Below are positions 1 through 22,678 of a stretch of DNA of 64,000 nucleotides, one piece after another. The translations under genes and the position numbers were made by a program. The stretch spans positions 5,821,838 through 5,885,837 of the forward strand of contig JASKMD010000026.1 of the NCBI GenBank assembly GCA_030144725.1, written 5' to 3'. The first letter of the stretch is position 1, and every line of letters starts with the position of its first letter. The stretch is from Haematococcus lacustris. Lineage: Eukaryota > Chlorophyta > Chlorophyceae > Chlamydomonadales > Haematococcaceae. Below the pieces are notes generated by a model that made no database searches, was not told the DNA's origin, and saw only the letters and a program-made list of their open reading frames with translations.

Positions 1-3000
1 ACATGCTGGTCCAGGAACCTCGTCATGGTGGGCAGCAGCTGAGGGGCATTATACAGGGAGATGTGGGTGCGGCCCGCCAACTCAACATACTCCACCGTCA
101 CGCCGCGCTCCTTGCGCCGCAGGAACTCAGCAGCAGTCTGGATGCTGTGAGGGGTGGTGGTTGTGTCATCCCCTGCGACAGACATGCAGGTGCTGTCACC
201 GGGAGCCACGCCATCCTCCACCCTAGATGGCGGCTCACTGCCTGCCCACCTGCAGCATAGCTGGGAACAGGCAGGGAGCACCTACTGCGATTGTGGGTGG
301 CTGTGGGAGCAAGCCTGCTGGCAAGCAAATGAAATGCCCCACCTGGCCCTGGCCCTGGCCCCGGCTCCGGCCCCGGCTCCGGCCCCGCCTGCGCCCCCGC
401 CTCCCACTGCTCGTGGGACACTGTCCAGGCCCTCCACACCCTTCAGCACCGGTTGCCCCTGTGTGCGCCCCAGCCGCCCCCTGCTCACCTCCTGCTATGA
501 GCAGCACAGTGCAGCTGAGGTGCTCCACATGGGCCAGGGGGGAGTACAGCAGGTGCCGCCACACCAGGCGTGGCGCAACCAGGTTCACCCACCCTCCCTG
601 TCGCCAGCACAGGCAGGGCCACAGCCCGCACACTGAGGCCGCAGTCACCCTGCTACATCAGGGCTGTGGGTGGTGAGCGTGCTGCTGGCATGAGTACAAG
701 TGCCAGCACAGCTCATGCCTGATCACTGTCACAGCTTGACCATAGTGATAAAGGAATAACGAAATATACTAGTGTAATGTAACAATGCAGTGCCGTTTGG
801 CAGTGGTGACAGCAAAGGTGAGGTCATGACTCCGAGGCTCGTGCACACCCATGGCGTAGGGTGGTGCTGCCAGGCTACCCTGCCTCCTTAAAGTGGGATG
901 GCATGGCATGGCAGTGGAGCTGCGGAGCAAGCGGGAGGCAACTGCCGGGCAATGCCTGGGCTGCCTTGCAGGGCCTTTGGTGCGCCACACATGCGCTGCA
1001 CAACACATGTGGTGACACACATTTCGCCACCCTTGGCAATCACTTTGTTTTGCTACGAGCCTGCATCACTACGTGAGCCTTGCAAGATGCTGGCATGCCA
1101 CAGTAGCAGGACTTTTAGCGCTTGAGGCACTTGAAAATGAGATACTTGTGATTTAATCATGTGTGATAGCCAAGACTTCCCAAACCATTCGTGGTGCAGT
1201 TTATTGACGACCACACTTCATACTATCATACACTTAGCGTAGCAGGGCAGTGCACATCAATTCTGATCTCCCTCGCTTCTCTCTGTCACTCACCAACATG
1301 GTCTTCGGTCTGCTGGACATAAAGGTCGAGTAGTCCACCTCTGGCATGATGCCCATGGACAGATACTGGCGGTATGGGTCCAGCCATTGCAGCCAACCTC
1401 TGGCACCGGTTGCGTTGCGCGTAACATCAGTGTCGGGCAGCACTAACGGGATATAGATGGCTGGCAGTCCCAGTGCTCCTCTGCCGGCATCATAGGCTGC
1501 CGCACCCAGTAGCCGCACCCACCGCAGCACCCCATCGACCACACTGAGCAATTGTGGCATGGTTTGGTCCGTGTTCATTGTCACTGTCGGGTGGGTGGCT
1601 TTCAGCGCGGGATTAGAAGCCGGCTCTGAGGGCGATGTTGTGGCGGGGGCCGGAGATGGCGGCATCCGGCCGGGTCGGGACATAGCTGCGGAGAGGAGGG
1701 CCTTCAATGCCAAAGCGCCGCTGACGTACGGCTCCATTGCAATCACAGCGCGGATGTGCCGCTGGTTAGGGCCCGGGTGCGACGCAGCCACCAAAGAGTG
1801 ACCGCCAGAGTAGGACGAGCCCCAGAGCACAACACGGCCGGGATCTATCCGGCCGTCAAACCCATGGGACGACTGCGCACAGGTCGCATCCAATCAGGCA
1901 CATCCACAGTTGCTGAAGATTCTGCTCGGAATGCACGACCCTCGCGCCGGTCACGCGAGGCTTTAGACATGTGGCCACGCGCAACGCGGCCATCGCATAC
2001 AACCGACTTGTTGGGCCGCTTCAACACCCAGCCGCACCTGGATGTGCTGCACGGCTGCTTGATAATCCAAAACATGCTGCCTGCCATTCACCAAGTGACG
2101 TGGCAGCCCGCCACTGCCGCCCCAGCCTCGGTAGTCAAATAGCAGGGCGGCATAGCCTGCACAGGGCAAAGAGGATGCTCAGGGAGGGCAGCCTGTGTGC
2201 CAGGGTGCTGGTGCCACCTGCTGGATGCCTGTCTGCCTGTCTGCTAAATATCAACAGATATGTATACTCGCAAGGGCACACCATGACTGGCAAAGTGCTC
2301 CGCAATTCCAGGCAGCTTGTGATCTCTTTGGACGCCCAGGCCCTGCACACACATACATAGACACGCTCCATCATCCACCACACTTGGTGCAGTACCCACA
2401 GCATCAGCAGCCCAGCCCCTTGCAGCCCCCTGCTCCCTTGAACGCCGGCTTGTGATTGGTACTTACATGCTGGCCCCCTTGCTGCATGTTGTGCCTGGAG
2501 TGCCTGGTGTGTGTATCCTGGCTGCCTGTGCACAGCTGTCAGGGTGTGCCCTGGTCCTGAGGTCCTGTGCCTCCCTGCTGATCCCGGTCAACCCCTCTGG
2601 TGAGGAACAGGCACAGCCTGCTTGCATCACCCACCGCAGCCATGACAATGACGGGTGGCGGGGGCCTGTGAGAAGGGCGGGGTGTGTACAGCCAGGCCTG
2701 GCAGCGCTCCCCGCTGCAGGGAAAGTGCACAGTCGTCCTCACCACCCCGCTGCCTAGATCCAGCCGCTCGTTGTCTGGGGAGCGGGCTGCGCTCTCAATG
2801 GCAAGTGCCTCGCCAGGGAAGCCGTACACAATGTCTGCAGCACGCAGTAGTGCAGCACTGAGCTTGGCTTCCTGCTGCTGAGGTTGGCACATATGGCACT
2901 GCTGAGAGGATGACTTGAATTTCAGTAAGGGGAATACTAGTAGTAGGGGAATAAGTGCTGAGAGAACGGCCGAGTCAACAAGGCGGCTGGCATGGCAGAT

Positions 3001-3288
3001 GGGTAATTCTCGAGATGAGTAGCTGGGTAGCCCCACACTCTACCATATGCCTTGCGCAAACCCATCATCATCCTGGGAAGCACTCGGTCAACACCAGCTA
3101 GCTCGGGCACATCCCCTGCTGACTAGGCTAAGGCCCCCGACGGCGCTTTCCGAGGTAGCACACGTAGCAGACGAGCAGATGTATGAAGCAAGCCCAAGGC
3201 ACCGGCACCCGCCTGGATCTCGAGCAACGAGTGCACACAGAGCAGCCACGACGACCATCAGCGCGGCTGTCGCCTTCGTAATAGCCAT
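1..3288 (-). CDS. alpha/beta hydrolase (S15/dienelactone-hydrolase-like), 3' end off the window
   Basis: Serine hydrolase of the alpha/beta fold; substrate unknown. Exons read leftwards: about 2880-2631 (strand with Pro-rich turn ending VIVMA), 2156-2038 (YAALLFDYRGWGGSGG, the conserved DYRG strand), 1872-1294 (DPGRVVLWGSSYSGGH, nucleophile elbow with Ser in GSSYSGG), 597-489 (HVEHLSCTVLLIAGG) and 172 to the edge (DDTTTT, then ELAGRTHISLYN with the catalytic His). The catalytic acid is probably in AGGDD at the 489/172 junction. Phases agree at 1294/597 and 489/172. The section between VIVMA and YAALL looks short, so a small exon between 2157 and 2630 may be unrecognised. The start is not fixed: an ATG at 3288 opens a hydrophobic leader (MAITKATAALMVVVAALCAL) that would be a signal peptide. 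The gene is divergent from COG1. Confidence 0.8.
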
Positions 3289-3572
3289 AGCGCCGTGCTA
3301 CGTGAGGACCGCCCAACAGACCGCTCGCAATAAAAGGGTTGTGGTCGAAGTGTTAGAGTGTGAGTTCTTCCATTCCTCATTTCCATTGAAGCCTGTAAGG
3401 ATTGATGCCTATGAGAACGCACACAGCTAGGTCTGTCTTGCTGTGATACCTCTCTAGGATAGACTGCATTGGTGTTGTGTTCACGGGCGATGAGCACAAC
3501 GGTAAAGCAACGGGCCTGAGGTCCTGCATCGAGCCTCATTGTACGCCCCCCATCGCTTAGCTGTATTCATCG
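3289..3572. promoter_or_regulatory. short divergent intergenic region between hydrolase and COG1
   Basis: If the hydrolase starts at 3288, under 300 bases separate two divergent start codons, so both promoters must lie here or overlap the first exons. I see no clear TATA box or other named element. The assignment is positional only. Confidence 0.35.
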
Positions 3573-14095
<10,523 letters not shown>

Positions 14096-15200
14096 TTGTG
14101 TGTCGTGAGAACAACGGTGCATATTGCGGACTGAGTCGTATTCGATGAGTTCTTCCAGCCAGCGGCTGCGACAGTGATGACGCTTAGCACTCTTCATTGA
14201 TGACGATGGGGTAGGTGCAGACATGTGAAGATGAGACAATCATGTGATGGGTCAGCCTATACTGCTATTCTGACGTTTACTACATATGTGCCACGGAGCA
14301 GACATTGCTGCGGCTTATCGATGTGCCCGGCGGACGAACTATCGCTATGACCAGATCGCCTGCGGAATGTAGGAGCGCGTGTTTTACACTACCACTCTGG
14401 TGCACGGTCATTGTCCTTGTACCACCCTCACACCTTGGAACCCCACGTTCTCACAACTCGGCAGATCACTCTAGCCACAACTCAAGACATGTGCGTTGCA
14501 CAATGTCTGGCCTGCCTCCTTGCCCACCCGCACCCCCACCCCTTAACCGCCCGATCTTGTCCCGCAGCCCCGCTCACAGATACGTATGGCATTGTGTACA
14601 GTGATGTGGGGAGTATGACCTACATTGAGGACAGCCAAGTGCTACAGAGCAAAACAGCTCTGCAGCCAGCCCCCTCGTACGCAAGCTGGCAGTCACCAAG
14701 CAGCTACTAGGCAGCTACTTCAAGGCCGTGCCCCCCTACCCCTGTCCTGCCACCCCCCTGGCAACGTTCCTCCCAAGCGAGGCAGGAAGCTGCCGGGAAG
14801 CTGACCTAGCCCCATAGGGACTACCTCCTCCCCTGACGAAGGTACTTCCCCAGCTGGCCCTGTGCGCTGCTGTTAGCTCGCCACTGCTGCCTCAAGGCGG
14901 GAGCAGGCCCGCCCGGCCCGGACAGGATGTCACGCCCGGCCACCGTCAATGGACCACCCTGACCCAGTAGAGCTCTGGTGCAGTGCCAGGGCTGGGTATG
15001 ACCCTGGATCTCAACATGGCACCATCCCTACAACCTTACCACTGCCCTTGCTCGATCTCACCCGCCACCCTCCCCCCATGGCCCAGCCGGTTGCACCATG
15101 TGCTGTTTCCCCTTCACCCCCCGCCCTGTCTCACAGCCCTTGTCCTCTCCCTGATCCCGCCCCTGCCCCTGGACACCGTGTTTCAGCCTCCTCCCCTCTC
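14096..15200. other. convergent intergenic region COG1 / antiporter
   Basis: The two neighbouring genes end towards each other. Apart from 3' untranslated sequence I recognise nothing. A short open stretch ending at 14710 (TDTYGIVYSDVGSMTYIED) follows a good acceptor at 14566 but has no partner exon and no family resemblance. Confidence 0.4.
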
Positions 15201-18200
15201 TCAGGCCAGCTTGGCAGCATTGAGCTTGCGTCGCTCTTCCCGCTGCACATGGCTGCGCAGGTTGGTCATGGGCCACAACAGGACCAGGGCCAGGCCACAG
15301 GCTGCCACCAGGGTGGAGAAGTAGGCGGGCCACCCAAAGTCCTTCACGATGATAGACAAGGGGATGCCTGCAGCAGGCCACGGGACCACGTCAAGGCAGG
15401 CCGGGTCAGGTTGAATCAGGTCAGGTCAGTCCCTCTCCCTCACCCACAACTGCTGTTTGGGTCAGGGCAAAAACCAGGCAGCAGCAATAGTCTGGGGCCT
15501 ATCACTTGGCAGGAGCCACATCAATGCCCATTGTGGGCAAATCAAGGGCGGATCAAGGCAGATCAAGGCAGATCAAGGCAATTTTGGGCAGGTTAGGGCA
15601 GGTCAGGCGAGGTTCACCCAGCCTTGCCTTACCCTGGTAAGCTGCATCGCCCTTACTCTTGCCGTCAGCTAAGTCAGGCTGCCCCTCCCCTACAGATTGG
15701 CGCTTAGTGTGTGGTGCATGCAGCAGACTCGTCTCACGTAGCCCTAGCCCTCCTCCTGCCTGCCCCCTGCCCTCCCCCTGCCCTCCCCCAGCCTGCCCCC
15801 TGCCTCTGGCCCTCCGCCTCACCCTAACCCTCCCCCTCACCAGCATTGGCTGCGCCCAAGTACGCGATCCAGCCCAGGAAGCCCTCACTGGCGCCCACAC
15901 TGTCCGGGCCGACGAGCTCCGCGCCACACAACCCGATCAACATCTGTGGCCCGTACCTGCACACGCCACACAATAGACAACATCCTCTAACTTCAGCGGC
16001 AGCAAGAGCAGTGGGAAACTTGAGAGGGCTACGACACATTCCCCCTTTGAGGCTCTTTCCCTGCACGTTGCTGACCCTGCCTTCTACTTCAGCAGCAGCA
16101 GCAGCACACGCCACACAAGAAACAGCAGCAGCAGCAGATGCTCCTGCCCTGCCACTGCCTTTAACTGCCTTCAACTGCCTTCAACAGCTTCAACAGCAGC
16201 AGCAGCAGCAGCAGCAGGCCAATGGGAGGCTTGGAAACGGTGTTATGGTTTCATTTGTCCCTGATGCTCCTGCCCTGCGTGTTGATGCCCTGCCTCCTGC
16301 TCCAGCTGCTAGAGCAGCCGCAGCCGCCGCAGCAGCAGCGCGAGTAGCAGCAGCAGCAGCAGCGCGAGTAGCAGCAGCAGCAGCAGCGCGAGTAGTAGCA
16401 GCAGCAGCAGCAGCAAGGACAGTAGTAGTAGTAGCAGCAGCAGCCAGCCAGGGGGGTGCTACACAACGGCCGTGTGATAAGCCTCGCCATGCGCTGCACA
16501 GCCCATGTGCTGCGCTGCCTGCTGCTGTGCTGCCTGCCGCCCGCTGCTCACAAGAAGAAGCCGATCATGAAGACGTTGACCCACTGCACCCAGGCCAAGG
16601 CTGCAGGGATGGCCTGGAACGTCAGCAGGGAGGCGGCGATGCCCACTGTGTACAGCATCACCACCTGCACACCACCACTCACCACACCACACCATATCAC
16701 CTTATCTCACACCGCTGTCAGTCAGCAGGGTGAGCACCAGCAGGACCAGCGTCATGTAGCAAGCAGTGCTGATGGCACCGCAGCTAGGGTGGCGGAGCAG
16801 GAGCGGGAAGCTAGGCGGAGCAGGAAGGGGAAGGCAAGGTCGGGAAGGTGGCAAGCTAGGTAAGGGCATGGACCTAGAGGGTTCTTAGCACAGGCAGGCT
16901 AGGTAAGGGAATGGAAGTAGAGGCATTTTGGCGTATGGGCGCCTGGCCCTAGCTGCCTCCTCCACCTGAGGTATAGCCAAGCTGGGGTGTCAGGGTAGGG
17001 GGGGATGGCGGGCTTTCCGATGCTTCCACAATGATGGCCTCGAGGGCTCTTCAATCATGTCACAGAGGGCCTCATGGGCAGCACACCCCGACTCGCCCTA
17101 ACGTTTTCCCAGCTTGCGGTGGCGCACCTCCCCCGTGGGCAGCACCTGCAGGCCTGACTTGCCCTGAGGTTTCCCCACCCAACCAAACAACCCTGCGGTG
17201 ACGCACCGGCACCGCCCCAGTCAGCCCCCACCCCGCCCCAGCCCCGCCTCCCCAGCCACCTGCACGCGCTTGCCCACGTTGCCCCCGTTGCCGCTGGTGT
17301 CACGCTTGATGAGCCAGTCGCTAAAGCGGCCCGCAATCAGGGAGCCTAGCAGCCCACCCAGCTCTAGGCCTGACACACGCACAGCAGCCTGGGCCACAGC
17401 GGCAGCAGCAGCGACAGCAGCAACAGCAGCAACAGCAGCAACAGCAGCAACAGCAGCAGCTCCTAAACCAGGTGCGCCGGTCTATTGAACATCGCAGCTG
17501 CTCACACTCGCTTCCCAGGTTCTCTCCCCCCCCACACAGGTACCTCACCCCTTGCCTTGCCCGCACCCGCCCCCCTCACCTGCCCCCCTGACCCCCCTCA
17601 CCTGCCCCCCCCCACCACCAAACCCCTGACCCCCCTTACCTGCGCGGCATCCTCAACTCCCTTGGCCTTGATAAGGTAGAACACAAACCAGGAGGTCACG
17701 CCCTGGCGCACGACGTAGATGAAGAAGTAGGTGAGGGCCATGCCCCAGATGAACGGGTTCTTCAACACATTGTTCACCAAGGCCGCCCAGATGTCTGGCT
17801 TGGTGGACTGGCCAGCCTGCAGCAGCCGAGGTGAGGGGCGGCAGCAAGGCAGGGGGCAGCAGCAGGGTGATAATGAAGGAAGGGTGGAGGTGAGGAGAGG
17901 AGAGGAACAGCCATTTTTCACGGAATTACCATTGCCGCTGAAGGCGGAGGGTAAAATAGGCAGGGCTGGAAAGAGGGGGTGCAGCAGCAGGGTCAGTGCA
18001 GGCTGTGGATGCCGTCAGGGGAGGGTGCCTGGCTCTGCTGCTCCACCACTGTGCTCAGTCCCCCCGCTGCTGGCTCTACCCCACACCAGCCTCCCATCCC
18101 ACAGCCTTGGCAGCATATCCAGTTCAGTGGGCAGCTCAGCCGGCAGGGCTGACTTGGCATGAGGGTGGGGCAGACATGGGTGACTCACTGCCTTGGCCTT

Positions 18201-21190
18201 GGCCTTGGCCGGGTCCTCGCCCTCTACAGGCGGGTACCCAATGTCCTCGGGCTTGTCCCTGGGCACAGTGCCAGATCAGGACATAGGCTTGATTATGCCA
18301 TGGCTCAGCCCTGCTTTGGTCACAGCAGACCATAGTCGAGAGATGGAGATGGCGTGGTGGAGCACACCATACCTGGAAGGTAGAGCGCAGCAAAGGCTGT
18401 ACAGCACTGTCATAACTCTCCCACCCACCCACTCACCCACCCTCACCCACCCTCACCCACCCTTACCCACCCACCCACTTGCCCTTACCCGCCCTTACCC
18501 ACCCTCACCCACCCTCACCCACCCCTCCTATGCCCCTACCCCAAGGGGTCTGACCTGACTGTGAGGAGCACGATGACGCCCACCAGCATGCCGATAGCCC
18601 CTGGCGCCCACATGCCCCACTTCCACCCCATGCTCTTGGCAAAGCCGCCCGCCACCAGCGGCGCCGCAAAGCCGCCCAGGTTGTGGGCAATGTTCCACAT
18701 GCCCCAATAGGTGCCGCGCTCCTTGCTGGCAAACCAGGTGGTCAGGATGCGGGCGCAGCAGGGCCCGCCCACACCCTGCAGGGGTCAGGGGGCACAGCAG
18801 GGGGCCACAGCAGGTCAGGCACCCACATCAGGTACCCACATGCGGCTCATGTCCAGATTGTCCCACATGAAGCATGCAGCTTAGGGTCAGGGTTAGGGTG
18901 GGGGTTAGCGTTTCAGTCAGTCAGGCTTGTGTGCCCCAGGCCTGCTGCCTGCTGCCTTCATGGCGTGTCTGCTGTCACCTGTCAGCAGGAGGCAGCCCTA
19001 CTAGGCTCCGGGCGCCCTGCCAACTGCCAGCCCCTGGCACCCTGGCAGGCGGACCTCACCCGACCTATCACCCGTGACCTATGTCCCCTGCCTATGGGGC
19101 CCACCAAGCTGCCTTGCCTCTGCCCCCCTGCCTCCCTCCCGTGACCTTTCCCCTCCCTCCCCTGCCTCCCTCTCCTGCCTCCCTTGCCTGCTGCTGGCTG
19201 GCCTTCAGCCCCTGACCTGCAGGGTGCCGTTCAGCGCCCAAAAGAAGCAGAACCAGGTAAGGGAGGTGCCGAACCCAAACGCGATGTTGACGGCCGCGGT
19301 AAGCATGAGGCCTCCTGCCAGCATGAGGGTGGGGGAGAAGCGCGCCCCAACCACCCCGCTGATGAACTTGCTCATCCCGTACCTGCACCAGGGACACAGC
19401 AGGGGCAGCAGCAGGCTCGCCGGCATCAGCGACTGGCCAGGCTGCCCCCACCTAGCTGCCCAGCCCTGGGCTATAGTCCAAACACAGCAGCGGCAGCAAC
19501 AGCAGGGGTGGCAGCGGCGGCGGCGGCAGCAGCAGCAGCAGCGTGTTTCTGTTCATTCAGCTCTAGTTCAGTAGCACTGCAGGGCATAGGCCTAGGTGGG
19601 TCGCCAACACATAGCATTAGCAGCTGGAGAGCAGCAGCGGCAGCAGTGGGGGCGGCAGCAGCAGGAGGCTTGCAAGCCTGTGTCGCTGTGTTGGACATCA
19701 AACCAACGCAAAGACTTCCCTCTACTGGGTCTACGTATTCCTGAACCCTGGCAGCGCCACAGGGGACTTGAACACCCCACCTGGCCCTGTGGCCGTGACC
19801 TGGAACTCAACCGTGTGCCAAGGCCATACTGCTGCACTTGATCTGCCTGCTGCTGCCTTGCTGCTGCCTACTGGATGTGAGGGGGAGGGGGAGGCCATGG
19901 GGGCCAGTGCTCTGCCACGCCGTCACACTCACGCGATGGGGAAGATGCTGGTCATGGCACCAATCTGGGTGATGTCCATGCCCAGCCGCGGGTCAGCCAC
20001 CATGACGGGTGCCGTGTAGGTGAGGCTGTTGCGCGTGAGGTAGTAGGAGGAGTAGCTGCGGAGGGTAACAGGCAGAGGCAGTGCACGGGGTCAAGGGGCT
20101 GCCAGGGTTCATCAGGCCGGAGGCGCAGGCAGCAGTGCGACCAGCACAACAAAAGGGGAGGAGGGGGGGCAGGCAGGCAGCTGGGGGCTCGGGTAGGCAG
20201 GCAGGAGGGTGAGCGGGTGTGTAGCCGGGCGGGCAGGCAGGCAGCAGGCTGTGACCCTGGTGCTGAACGTCATATGCAGGACCCTAGCATCAGGCCCACC
20301 CAGCTCCCCACCCCACCCCGCCCCACCCACCCTATGACGATGCCAAAGAACACCATGAGTCGGCGCCGCACAAAGTCAGGCGAGTAGACCGGCTCGGCGC
20401 TGGCGGGCACGGAGACGGGAACAGGGTTCTGTGATCAGAGGGCAGACTTGTGCGAAGAATTGCTGGGGGCAGGGGCAGGGGCAGGGGCAGGGGCAGGGGC
20501 AGGGGCAGGGGCAGGGGCAGGGGCAGGGGCAGGGGCAGGGGCAGGGGCAGGGGCAGGGGCAGGGGCAGGGGCAGGGGCAGGGGCAGGGGCAGGGGCAGGG
20601 GCAGGGGCAGGGGCAGGGGCAGGGGCAGGGGCAGGGGCAGGGGCAGGGGCAGGGCAACCATTGGCTTTCTGAGCTGCTGCCGCCCAAGTCACCTGGCTAT
20701 CTGGGCTGCCTGCCGCACTGGCCGCTGCAGCGGCAGTGACATCCAGGTGCTGTCTGTGCTGCTTGAGAAGCGAGCTCTTCAACTGCACTGCGGGGGAGCT
20801 GGGGGAGCTGCGGGACATGAGCAGGAGGCACCAGGAGCAAGGTCAGCCAGGGCAGGCTGCAGAAACTGTGGCCCCACAAGGATAACAGCTGGCAGGACAC
20901 CCTCAGCTGGCAGGATGGGAGTGGCATGCATGCATTGTAGGTCTGCATCAGGAGAGAAGCAGAAGGCGCAGGAGAGCACACCGCCCACGCCCCGGCTGTG
21001 GGACCGCCTGGGATGGTAACCCTAGTGGCGTGTATCTGTCGTCACGACGCCCTGAATTCTTGCTGCAAACCCCTGCAGCGCTGAGCACTGGCAGCAGGTA
21101 CCTGCAGCGCTTGCAAAGTCGAAGCGGCGCATCGGGCGCAACGGGCCGGGCCAGCTGCAGCGGTCTGACCGTGCGTGTCGTTGTCAACAT
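15201..21190 (-). CDS. organophosphate:phosphate antiporter (GlpT/UhpT-like MFS), plastid-type leader
   Basis: A major-facilitator transporter of the OPA group that exchanges sugar- or glycerol-phosphate for phosphate. Twelve phase-consistent exons: 21190-21102, 20807-20693, 20428-20331, 20055-19933, 19382-19217, 18775-18540, 18258-18189, 17816-17640, 17388-17260, 16664-16552, 15956-15841, 15367-15201 (about 532 residues). Family marks: FFGIVIGYSSYYLTRNSL in TM1, YGMSKFISG, GGPCCARILTTWF, GTYWGMWNIAHNLGG, and RVSGLELGGLLGSLIAGRFSDW in the second half. The tail is basic. Exons 1-2 (MLTTTRTVRPLQLARPVAPD, then Ser/Ala-rich) look like a transit peptide, so the plastid envelope is the likely site. 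The substrate cannot be read from sequence. The similarity is to bacterial-type UhpT/GlpT rather than to the plant triose-phosphate translocators. Confidence 0.9.
20466..20655 (+). repeat. (GGGGCA)n array in antiporter intron 2
   Basis: About 31 hexanucleotide units between exons 2 and 3 of the antiporter. On this strand the repeated four-guanine runs could fold as G-quadruplexes; in the antiporter pre-mRNA the sequence is C-rich. Confidence 0.97.
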
Positions 21191-21765
21191 GCTTGATCGG
21201 CCTCTGCGATCATGTCAGGCGCAAGCTTGAATCCCAGAGCGCGTACTGAGCGTTGGCAGCTGCTGGAGCGCAAACTCACTGGGGCTCTTGAGGATGTTGA
21301 CCCAGGTGCGAGCAGCTAGAACTGGGCAATGTCTGGGTGCTGGGGAGGGCCGAGAGCTATGCTGTCAGCAGATCAAATTCAAGGGTTAGGCGAGGCCTAC
21401 GACCAGCCTCCGCGTGCTACGCCACGAGTGTGCGTAGACTGGCGATCAGCACTGACGAGAAACCGGAAGTTTTCACTCTTCCTGGAATTTCGCCGATCGC
21501 ACGTTACGCGTGCTGTGAATTCTGCACAGTACCAGGCAGCCCAACTACTACTTCCGACTGGCCCCCAAGCAACTCTACGAGTTCCCTGGCATGTCCCCAA
21601 TTTGTCCAGCTTGCTCGGCCTGATCTCTCTCTTTCGCCCACAACGCTGTCCTGCTGGAACCTTCAGCCCCCTACTGCTTTGCCGATTTTACCCTGGCTTA
21701 CTCCTGCTTTTCTGTAGCCACTGTGAGAGATTGGCCTCCACTCTCAACCCAGCTGCCTAGCCCTG
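20819..21765. other. antiporter 5' part and unassigned sequence
   Basis: Holds exon 1 of the antiporter (21102-21190) and its intron. On the minus strand at 21272-21310 there is a short open stretch (ARTWVNILKSP) ending in a GTGAGT donor. Its phase does not fit the antiporter and I cannot assign it. Nothing else is recognised up to the Fanzor-like relic. Confidence 0.3.
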
Positions 21766-22370
21766 ATGATTGTGGATGAGTTCCGCACCAGCCATGTCAG
21801 CTCCTCAGTGCATGCCCGCCAGCCTTGTGAGCTGCACCTGCCACCTAACCAGCCCAGGCCAGCAGACTGGGTACCCCCAGCAGGCCAGGTCAACCCGCGG
21901 CTGGTGCGCCCAGCCTGGAGCCTGCGGCATGCAAAGTATGTGCGGGGCCTGTCGTGGTGCCATCAGGTGCCGCCCAACCCTCCGCCCCCTGCCCCAGCCC
22001 AGGCCCCCCCTCCCCCAGCCCAGCCCCCCCCCCTCCCCCAGCCCAGGCCCTACCTCCCCCTGCCCCTGCCCAGGCCCAGCCCCTCCCTGCAGCACCTGGC
22101 CCAGCCCCACCACCCCAGGCCCCCACATGGGGCAGGTGGCTGGACCGGGACACCAACGGGTGCCTGAACTTGCAGCGCATTGGGAAGAGCAGGCAGCGCC
22201 CCATAGAGCTGTGCCAATGGGATGACCTTGAGGCTCTGCCCCCCATGGGCAAGGAGTACCAGCAAGGCTACAAGCTGGTCAATGACCGGCTGCCCAAAGG
22301 CAGGCAGTGGTTGCACCGGGCTGCAGAGTACCGGCGGGGCATTGATGGTCAGGCCCGCAACAATGCATAA
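21766..22370 (+). pseudogene. Fanzor/TnpB-like C-terminal relic, copy C
   Basis: Two overlapping frames carry the C-terminal RuvC motifs of a TnpB/Fanzor-type nuclease. The first (from 21766) reads VDEFRTSHVSSSV, then RLVRPAWS and VRGLSWC. The second (to the stop at 22370) reads GRWLDRDTNGCLNLQRIG and PIELCQW. The frame changes inside a Pro/Ala-rich linker (21970-22130), so it is frameshifted or needs an unseen intron. Everything N-terminal to VDE is missing. Canonical zinc-ribbon cysteines after the TS are replaced by VSS. Its closest relative in the window is the copy at 38.9-40.2 kb. Function is unlikely as it stands. Confidence 0.6.
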
Positions 22371-22678
22371 GGCCCTAGTAGTTTCACACAGGCTGTCAGC
22401 CTTACAAAGCATAATGCTGTTGGTGAGGTGCCCAGTGGTCTGTTGGGAAAGTGCCACCAGAGTGGGGGCTGCAGTCATCAAGTGTGCGACTGACGATGCT
22501 ACAACATGTTTGTAGTAGCTGAGTGAGATTACCCACAGTCCAACATGTTATTCCTTGTTGAATAAGTTTTGTTGGTGCTGGTAATGGAGTAATGGGCCGC
22601 CCCATGTCGCGATGACTTCGCTTCCACCTCGGACTCTTCTTGGCGCGCCTTGACGAGGTCGGCAGTCTTGTAGCCGAC

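Noticed and set aside
3486..3540. Possible tRNA-like stretch
   Set aside because: No cloverleaf with an acceptor stem or TTC-loop consensus could be formed by eye.
18886..18910. Telomere-like GGGTTAGGGTGGGGGTTAG
   Set aside because: Only two imperfect units inside an antiporter intron; similar scattered CCCTAACC words at 12400 do not form an array.
20332..20818. Long PLPLPL, CPCPCP, GAGAGA and GRGRGR frames
   Set aside because: A hexamer repeat is open in most frames; it lies inside an antiporter intron.
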